A stretch of DNA of 64,000 bases, taken from positions 1,798,001 to 1,862,000 of the forward strand of contig NW_026570229.1 of assembly GCF_019649055.1 (NCBI RefSeq), in the 5' to 3' direction. The stretch is from Paramacrobiotus metropolitanus. Lineage: Eukaryota; Tardigrada; Eutardigrada; Parachela; Macrobiotidae. The notes under the pieces are model-generated. The model saw nothing but the letters and a program-made list of their open reading frames with translations, searched no databases and was not told the DNA's origin. Below, piece after piece: positions 57,170 through 64,000 of this stretch (positions within the stretch are counted from its first letter, which is position 1; the number at the start of each line of letters is the position of its first letter). The position numbers and the translations under genes are program-made.

Positions 57170-58320
57170 GTGTAATGTATACTGTGCCCCGCCTGTCGCG
57201 GCGCCGCGGGAGCACAGCTTGTCAGCAACACAAGTACCGTCGCGGTTATGTACTGTGTCGCGGCTGTCGCGGCGTCGCGGAAGCACAGCCTGCCAGCAGC
57301 AGAAGTACTGTCGCGCGGTGCTGTCGCGGTTATATACTGTTTCGCGGCTGTCGCGGCGTCGCGGGTGCACAACCTGCCAGCAGCAGAAGTACTGTCGCGG
57401 TGCTGTCGCGGTTATATACTGTGTCACGGCTGTCGCGGCGTCGCGGACGCACAGCCTGCCAGCAGCAGAAGTACTGTCGCGCGGTGCTGTCACGGTTATA
57501 TACTGTTTCGCGGCTGTCGCGGCGTCGCGGGTGCACAACCTGCCAGCAGCAGAAGTACTGTCGCGCGGTGCTGTCGCGGTTATAAACTGTGTCGCGGCGT
57601 CGCGCTTGTCGGGGCGTCGCGGATGCACAGCCTGCCAGCAGCAGAAGTACTGTCGCGCGGTGCTGTCGCGGTTATATACTGTGTCGCGGCGTCGCGCTTG
57701 TCGGGGCGTCGCGGATGCACAACCTGCCAGCAGCAGAAGTACTGTCGCGCGGTGCTGTCGCGCGGTGCTGTCGCGGTTATATACTGTGTCGCGGCGTCGC
57801 GCTTGTCGGGGCGTCGCGGATGCACAGCCTGCCAGCAGCAGAAGTACTGCCGCGGTGCTGTCGCGGTTATATACTGTGTCGCGGCTGTCGCGGCGTCGCG
57901 GATGCACAGCCTGCCAGCAGCAGAAGTACTGCCGCGGTGCTGTCGCGGTTATACACTGTGTCGCGGCTGTCGCGGCGTCGCGGATGCACAGCCTGCCAGC
58001 AGCAGAAGTACTGTCGCGCGGTGCTGTCGCGGTTATAAACTGTGTCGCGGCGTCGCGCTTGTCGGGGCGTCGCGGATGCACAGCCTGCCAGCAGCAGAAG
58101 TACTGTCGCGCGGTGCTGTCGCGGTTATATACTGTGTCGCGGCGTCGCGCTTGTCGGGGCGTCGCGGATGCACAACCTGCCAGCAGCAGAAGTACTGTCG
58201 CGGTGCTGTCGCGGTTATATACTGTGTCGCGGCTGTCGCGGCGTCGCGGATGCACAGCCTGCCAGCAGCAGAAGTACTGTCGCGGTACTGTCGCGGTTAT
58301 ATACTGTGTCGCGGTTGGTG
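57170..58320. repeat. Right tandem array, about 13 units of 82-105 bp, inverted relative to the left array
   Basis: GTTATATACTGTGTCGCGGC-type boundaries recur near 57329, 57411, 57495, 57579, 57671, 57776, 57866, 57948, 58032, 58124, 58214 and 58296. Spacings are 82, 84, 90, 92 or 105. The reverse complement of an 82-bp unit is essentially identical to the left-array unit. Longer units carry an extra GTCGCGCGGTGCT or CGTCGCGCTTGTCGGGG piece. Long open frames (up to 411 codons) on both strands are artefacts of the repeat. Confidence 0.92.
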
Positions 58321-58419
58321 TAAGCTTGGTCCGGGACGCGACAGTGACAGCCGATTTCAAGTTTGGTACAGATTGAGCCACTTCTGTAGCTAAACAGAGA
58401 TTCTGTCCGTATAATAAGC

Positions 58420-59270
58420 GCAGGCTGCGGTACTTTATTTAATGCGCTTTTATTCGTAATTTTTGGCAAACAAACGTATTTACAGCTGATTTTCAAAGTT
58501 TTTTTACGTTTTGTTCACTGTTAGCTTGCAAAATGTACACCTCTTTCACGGCTTTGGTGCCGGTACCGAGAGGTACTGGCTGCCGCACACAAAAGCACAG
58601 CACATGTGGAGCAACGCAGAACAGGCAGGCAGCCATATAACGTTCATGCAGATTGATGCAATCATAGACACTAAAACAAGAGACTGCAAACAGACGGCAG
58701 ATTTGCGTGTATGGCGTCTTTTGTTTCTCTTTCTTGTCAACAAGCTCAACAAAGCTGGATGGGGCAGTTGCAGACTTTGATCGCACCTGCTTCCGATTAC
58801 TTTAATGTCAACCATTGACATCGGTGGCGATTGAAGGAATATGCCATCACTAACAATAAGTGCGGCGCAGCCCATTTTTTGCGGTTCACCTTACGTGCCC
58901 CCCTCTACCAGTTGTGCAACTTTAATTTTTTGCTTGTTAACGAAAAAAGATATACTCATTCCAATTATCGCGTTATGTACAAAGGACATTCCAAAACTTT
59001 CTTTGGTAAAGAATGAGATCAGTAACCCCAAATATGTTGCGTACGTAATTTACGTACGCAATTTAAAACACAACTTGCATTAGCTGCAGTGCATCTCTTG
59101 AGAGCTAATCTGGGTTTATCTGTAAACAGGCAGTAGCGGGAATGAGTCTTCCAGTTTATACTCAGCCATTAACAACAATTTTAATGCTGAATGCCGTATT
59201 GGCGCTTGCCTGTTGCACGGAATGAGTTTTTAGATGATTTGAACTGTTGAGATGAGTTGGATAGTCAGGC
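58420..59270. other. No recognisable gene
   Basis: Open frames of 60-110 codons occur on both strands without domains. A small palindrome (GTACGTAATTTACGTAC) is present near 59041. Confidence 0.4.
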
Positions 59271-59279
59271 CCTAAATTA

Positions 59280-60560
59280 ATCAAGACACGGCAGCATTTG
59301 CACAGTCCGACAAGCCTGCTCTCTCCAGGTATGCCAGGTATGATTTTTCCATATTTGCAGCATTCGCACAGTCATCCAAGATCGTTGCTGAGGGCACTGT
59401 AAAATGTAGATATGCCAGTTTTGATGTTCCCATATTCGCAGCATTCGCAGCTTTTGCCAAGGGTGCTTTGAAACTCAAGCAAAGTAAGTCTAACCAAGGA
59501 CCTGCCGGTTCTTATTTTCCCTTATTCGCAGCGTTCGCCAAGGGTACTGTAAAAGTCAACCAAAGTAAGCCTAACTAAAGACATACCGGGTCTGATTTTT
59601 CCTTATTCGCAGCGTTTGCAGTCTTTGCCAACGTTCCTGCTGAGGATTTGCTAAATAGGACTAACGAATAGTATTCCGGTTCTGGTTTCCCCTCATCCGT
59701 AGCTTTCGCAGTGTTCGCCAACGTTGCTATTAAGGTCAGTCTAATTAAGCCTAACCATTAGCATGCCGGCTCAGATTTTTTCATATTTGCAGCGTTCGCC
59801 AAGGGTGCTTCAAAGGTCAGGTTGAATAAGCCTAACCATTTGTATGCCAGTACTGATTTTCCAATATTCGCAGCGTTCGCAGTGTTCGCCAAGGGTGCTT
59901 TGACAGTCAACCAAAGTAAACTCAACCAAAGACATGCCGGTTCTGATTTACCTGTATTCGCAGCGTTCGCCAATGTTGCTGCTCAGGTCAGGTTGAATGA
60001 GCCTAACCATCTGTATGCTTCTACTGATTTTCCCATATTCGCAGCCTTCGCAGTGTTCGCCACGGTTGCTGCTAAGATCAGTCTAAATAAGATTAACCAG
60101 TTGTATGTCATTTCTGGTTTTCCCATATTCGCACCATTCGCAGCGTTCGCAAAGGGTGCTTCAAAGGTTAACAAAAGTAAGCCTTACTAAAGACATACCG
60201 GTACTGATTTTCTCATATTCGCAGCGTTCGCAGTGTTCGCCAATGTTGCTGCTTAGGTCAGGTTGAATAAGCCTAACCGTTTGTATGCCGGTATTGATTT
60301 TCCATATTCGCAGTGTTCGCAGTGTTTGCCAAGGTTGCTGCTCAGGTGAGTTGAATAAGCCTAACCAGTTGTATGCCGGTTCTGATTTTCCCATATTCGC
60401 AGCGTCCGCGAAGGGTGCTTCAAAAGTCAACCAAAGTAAGCCTAACTAAAGACATGCGAGGTCTAATTTTCCCTTATTCGCAGTGTTCGCAGTCGTTGCC
60501 AACGTTTCTGCTAAGGTTATGCTAAATAAGCCTAACCCTTATTATGTTGTTTCTGGTATT
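59280..60560. repeat. Imperfect tandem array of 95-130-bp units
   Basis: Each unit carries TTCCCATATTCGCAGCGTTCG, CAGTGTTCGCCAA(G/C)G(G/T)TGCT, CAACCAAAGTAAGCCTAAC or GTTGAATAAGCCTAACC, and ATGCCGGTTCTGAT. About eleven units are recognisable with indels. The minus-strand frame gives a repeated ANAANxGKSxxAY(x)WLGL peptide, but frames break from unit to unit, so coding is unlikely. A solo piece (CATAATCGCAGCGTTCGCCA) lies at 61918. Confidence 0.8.
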
Positions 60561-60730
60561 CCTGTATTGGCGACATTCGGTCAGTTCGCTAGGAAAGCGG
60601 TTTAAGCCGATCTTCATATCCTGTTTTTGTTTCATGTAATCTTGTTATTAGCATTATGTTTGCCAAGGGTTGTGTCTATGACGTGAGTCGATTGTTACGT
60701 AAGTCTGTTTTAGTAGATGCTGACTACCTT

Positions 60731-60898
60731 TAGCCTTTGTAACAACAGCATGACAAGGTTTTTAACCCCCGGGTTGAATACTTAATGGAAATCCCGACCA
60801 CCCGCCAGTAAAAATAGCCTTTGTAACAACAGCATGACAAGGTTTTTAACCCCCGGGTTGAATACTTAATGGAAATCCCGACCACCCGCCAGTAAAAA
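60731..60898 (+). repeat. Perfect 84-bp tandem duplication
   Basis: Bases 60731-60814 and 60815-60898 are identical, from TAGCCTTTGTAACAACAGCA to CCACCCGCCAGTAAAAA. The copy number is two. Confidence 0.95.
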
Positions 60899-60899
60899 T

Positions 60900-62040
60900 G
60901 CAGTTAAAAATAATAATTAAGTTTATTAAATCTTTTATGAGGTTTTGGTTTGTTTGTAACAAAAGGTTCGTAACAAAGGCTCCTCTCTTATGCAACAAGT
61001 CAGTAACACTGCCTCGTGCTGTTAATTCAGTTACTATATAAATTAGTTATGTGTACATTCCAAGCTGTAGAAATGTTAAGGTATCCTGGATACAATTTAA
61101 CCTTAGCATGAACTTGGCGAATCTTGCGAACACATGCGAATATTAAAATTGAGATTCGGACTTAGGCTGATGCGATGCAGTAATATTTTACGTACATAGT
61201 ACAACAATGTACAACAGTATTTACTGCGGCCGCAAATAAGTACTGTACTCCGATAATATCAATAGCGTAATACCGAAAATTTAATGCAAGCATGAGAGCA
61301 GCCAACACTAACAAGTAATCTTGATGTAGAAGGTTGTAATAAAAAAATTAAAGACACTGGAATGATTATACAAATTATAACCTAAGCCTTAACATAAGCC
61401 TCGTGGTGCGGTATGTATACTAACAGCATTGCACTTAATTAAAAAAGTACGCGGTGGTGCTATGAATAAATTTTCGGTAAATAACAATTCTTTCATACGG
61501 CTAAAGCGTAACGGTATAACGATCAAGTTCACGTCTGTTGTGTAAATACGATAGGAAGAATTACAGGTGTGCTAAACTTAATGTCGCAAACAGTATTCGC
61601 TATTCTGGTGTCGAAGGCATCGACGACGCCGATTTATTGAAGTCATAACATATACTCACGTAAGGCCGCCCATCTAAGGCACCAATTGCGATCAAGGATT
61701 TACTAAACTAAAATATTTGCGTATGCTGCCTTTGCAGTTTTAGCTATCACCAAAGCCGCCGTCTCATCAACTCCTCGGCATTTCCATAGAATTTGCATTG
61801 ATGTAAGTAATCTACATTCATGGAGTCTGCCATGACCGCCATTACATTATTGATGCAGTAGTACAGACAAACAATACTGGCAGTCTGGCACTAACATATA
61901 TGCCAGCCTCGTTTCCCCATAATCGCAGCGTTCGCCAAGGGCGGAACCGGGGTCAACTGCATTGCATCATTAATTAATTAGTGCAAAACGTTCGTTAATA
62001 AGTGAGAGCTGTAGGCTACGCAAAAATACGTACGCTTGCA
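60900..62040. other. No recognisable gene
   Basis: Only short open frames are present. A solo unit of the 59.3-60.6 kb array is at about 61905-61960. Confidence 0.4.
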
Positions 62041-62049
62041 CATTGAAGG

Positions 62050-62800
62050 TTTACTGATCTCATATGGAGCCAATATTTTTGTTGTCTGTATAATATTCGG
62101 TTTTAGTTTGCCTGTTTATTACTTCACAGTGAGTTTACTTCTTTCTTTGAAGCGAAACAGACGTGTTTTAGTTTGAGCTATTCAGTTTGTCTGTATATTT
62201 TTCACAGTGAGGTTACTCCTTTCTTTATTGCGAGACAGATGTCTTTTAGTTAGGTCGTTTCAGTTGCCTGTATAATATTTTTGAAATCTGTATAATATTC
62301 GGTTTTAGTGTGTCTGTACAATATTTCATAGTGAGTTTACTCCCCTCTTTATAGCGAGACGGATGACTTTTAGTTTGGGCTTTTCAGTTGTCTGTATAAC
62401 ATTTTTGACATCGGTATAATATTCGGTTTTAGTATAATATGTCACAGTGAGTTTACTCCTTTCTTGATAGCAGACAGACAGATGACTTTCAGTTTGGGCT
62501 TTCCAGTTTGTTTGTATAATATTTCACAGTGAGCTTACTCCTTTCTTTATAGCGAGACAGATGTATTTTAGTTAGGTTGTTTCAGCTGTCTGTATAATTT
62601 TTTTGAAATCTGTATATTATTCGGTTTTAGTGTGTCTGTACAATATTTCACAGTGAGTTTACTACTTTCTTTATAGCGAAACTTATGTGTTTTAGTTTGG
62701 GCTTTTCAGTTGTATGTATAATATTTTTGTTGTCTGTATAACATTCGGTTTTAGTTTGCCTGTTTATTATTTCACAGTGAGTTGACTTTTCCTCCCAAAG
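62050..62800. repeat. Imperfect tandem array, TCTGTATAATATT / TTTCACAGTGAGTTTACTCC
   Basis: About six units of 110-125 bp contain CAGT(T)GTCTGTATAATATTTTTG, ATTCGGTTTTAGT, TTTCACAGTGAGTTTACTCC and TTTCTTTATAGCGAGACAGATG. It is non-coding. Units are diverged by several percent. Confidence 0.8.
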
Positions 62801-62924
62801 GGCATGACCTTTATACTAAAATAATGGAATCAAATGACGTATATTGGTGACGTCATATCTGTCCCGTCTGTCAAAAGCACCACAATAACAAATTAATAAA
62901 AACAAGAAAATTGGAAAAAAAATC

Positions 62925-63150
62925 ATAACTTGGTCTCGTGACTTCATATCCACATGGGTTATATATCGTTCGACTCAGAATTTTTTTCTGAGCAGAAGAA
63001 GCTACAATATGTCTGTTTTTATTAGGTAGTTCTCGAAAAAGATCTAGCAGGGCACCTGTATGCAAATTAGCTTGCAGCTCGGTCACGTGACTTCAAAACC
63101 ATTGTTGTCCCGGTCCATTCGACTCAGAAAAAAATTCTGAGTAGGAAGCA
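62925..63150. repeat. Two spaced copies of a unit with an inverted core
   Basis: GGTC(T/A)CGTGACTTCA..., then about 40 bases, then TTCGACTCAGAATTTTTTTCTGAG (first copy) or TTCGACTCAGAAAAAAATTCTGAG (second copy). Each core is a CTCAGAA/TTCTGAG hairpin; the A/T tract between is inverted in one copy relative to the other. Confidence 0.6.
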
Positions 63151-63599
63151 AAAAGCATCAGTCCATTTTATGCAAATCTGGCCATATCCGTATATTGCGG
63201 TTTTACCGTTTATAAACTATCAACCGCGGCATAATTCATACTTTTCCGATGCACAGAGAAATTCACATAAAAGTGTACAGACTAAGTAATGCGCACAGAA
63301 AGAATATCAACGTGTAACGCGTACTCATGGATTTCTTCTCCACAAATAGCTGACGATGATTTACAGATAAATAATTTGTTTAGCAAGCCGTGTTGAAGTT
63401 TGCATGTATTGGCCCCTCGGGACAAGGGCTGCTGCAGATACTGTAGTACGTACTCTGTTGCTCTTTCCTTTCTGTCCGTTGTCCGTTGCCGTCTTTGTCG
63501 CCAGCTTTGCGATGTGTAGGTGAAATGAAATTCCAAAGGTATAAACGCATTCAGGTGTACCATGAGTCTCATTATAAACCAATCTTCAGATTTTGTATG

Positions 63600-63692
63600 A
63601 AAACGCACATTATCATGAAGATCGTTTTTAACACCACCATGTTTTCGTTTTTTTAACAACACCACCCCTTTTTTTAACACCACCACCCTCGC
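63600..63692 (-). repeat. GGTGGTGTTAAAAA minisatellite tail
   Basis: On the minus strand the word GGTGGTGTTAAAAA(A) is repeated about four times with variations, directly after the retroelement reading frame. It may be the 3' tail of that element. Confidence 0.55.
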
Positions 63693-64000
63693 CTGTTTCC
63701 TGTTGTATTATCTTCCCGACTTCGGTGACCAAACGAGAGGCGTCCGGTCCGAGTGGTCCGAGTGTTTCGACGCCAAATGCACGGAACAGGTAATCTCGGG
63801 TGAGTTCCTGATACTTCGCCACTTTATCCTGCTCTGCGCGCGCTGCGGCTGCCCCCGCTTGCTTCGATGCTGCCGCGATGTGTGACAAGGCTACCGTGCA
63901 CACACATGTGGCATCCCAGGTCAACATCTTTCCTCTTTCCCAAGGAACCAAGGTCACTCCGTCGGGGCGCTTCCCGCTGGTAAGGCAAGTACCAGGTGGT
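63628..64000 (-). pseudogene. 3' end of a reverse-transcriptase-bearing element, running off the window
   Basis: On the minus strand the frame is open from the window edge and reads SGKRPDGVTLVPWERGKML, TWDATCVCTVALSHI, then AAASKQAGAAAARAEQDKVA, then YQELTRDYLFRAFGVETLGP. This is the C-terminal segment of the same RT protein family as the two fragments at 29.4 and 52.0 kb (pattern KRPDG, VPW..GK.L.WDATC, VETLG). In that family it follows the RT domain and resembles a nuclease-like core with conserved D and K residues. No stop or shift is seen in the visible part, so an intact copy could continue beyond 64000. Confidence 0.7.

Larger units (their letters stand above)
49376..58419. mobile_element. 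Putative giant foldback-type DNA transposon, about 9.0 kb
   Basis: GCTTATTATACGGACAGAAT at 49376-49395 is exactly the reverse complement of 58400-58419. Further inside, GGCTCAATC(C/T)GTACCAAACTT occurs at 49512-49532 and inverted at 58358-58378. Next come the two arrays of about 82-bp repeats, oriented oppositely. Terminal inverted repeats with subterminal tandem arrays are the plan of foldback elements (FB, Galileo). The interior (50.3-57.2 kb) shows no transposase I recognise, only a retrotransposon fragment, palindromes and a GC-rich open region, so this copy is probably non-autonomous. No clear target-site duplication is visible. An alternative is a large inverted duplication of a minisatellite, but the matching outer 20-mer argues for an element. 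Confidence 0.6.

Noticed and set aside
57170-58320. Array considered as a CRISPR
   Set aside because: There are no unique spacers; the whole unit repeats, and the host is an animal.
57146-58393. Open frames of 380-411 codons on both strands
   Set aside because: Same repeat artefact as the left array. Simultaneous openness in several frames is not evidence of a gene.

Overview
The window is nuclear DNA of a multicellular animal. Its genes are split by short introns with GT-AG borders, several have TATA boxes about 150 bases upstream of the ATG, and the families are animal families: TIL-type protease inhibitors, BTB-BACK proteins, rhodopsin-like GPCRs, an astacin protease, secreted leucine-rich-repeat proteins and a kelch protein. 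Intron size and the lineage-specific tandem families fit a small ecdysozoan. A tardigrade is one candidate, but nothing in the sequence proves the lineage.

Layout. At 1.8-5.9 kb lie two tandem genes for secreted TIL-domain inhibitors, duplicated together with their promoters. At 6.7-13.3 kb a head-to-head pair of BTB-BACK genes follows; the left one (minus strand) carries a frameshift, the right one is intact. At 13.9-16.6 kb is a minus-strand GPCR gene. From 17 to 31 kb there is almost no gene but much repeat: an approximately 0.97 kb tandem array (19.9-22.8 kb), a related 1.12-1.25 kb array (22.8-28.7 kb) and a retrotransposon fragment. At 31.5-33.8 kb is a three-exon gene with a PH-like domain. 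At 34.6-37.4 kb are a large inverted repeat, a 5S rRNA pseudogene, a leucine-rich-repeat gene and an astacin gene. At 39.4-44.6 kb two more GPCR genes stand in tandem, with the same exon plan as the first. At 45.3-49.2 kb are pieces of a kelch protein, a perfect 74-bp palindrome and a frameshifted leucine-rich-repeat gene.

The strangest object is at 49.4-58.4 kb: a roughly 9 kb segment bounded by a 20-bp terminal inverted repeat, each end followed by an array of about 82-bp repeats in opposite orientations. This is the plan of a foldback-type DNA transposon. The last 6 kb hold two decayed tandem arrays, a perfect 84-bp duplication and the 3' end of a reverse-transcriptase-bearing element that runs off the window.

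The genes do not form one pathway. What links them is local duplication: inhibitors, BTB genes and GPCRs are each present as recent copies, with mobile elements lying in introns and between genes. Exon borders were inferred from reading frame, splice dinucleotides, intron phase and comparison between paralogues inside the window. Where those agree, confidence is high. No tRNA gene or CRISPR array was recognised.
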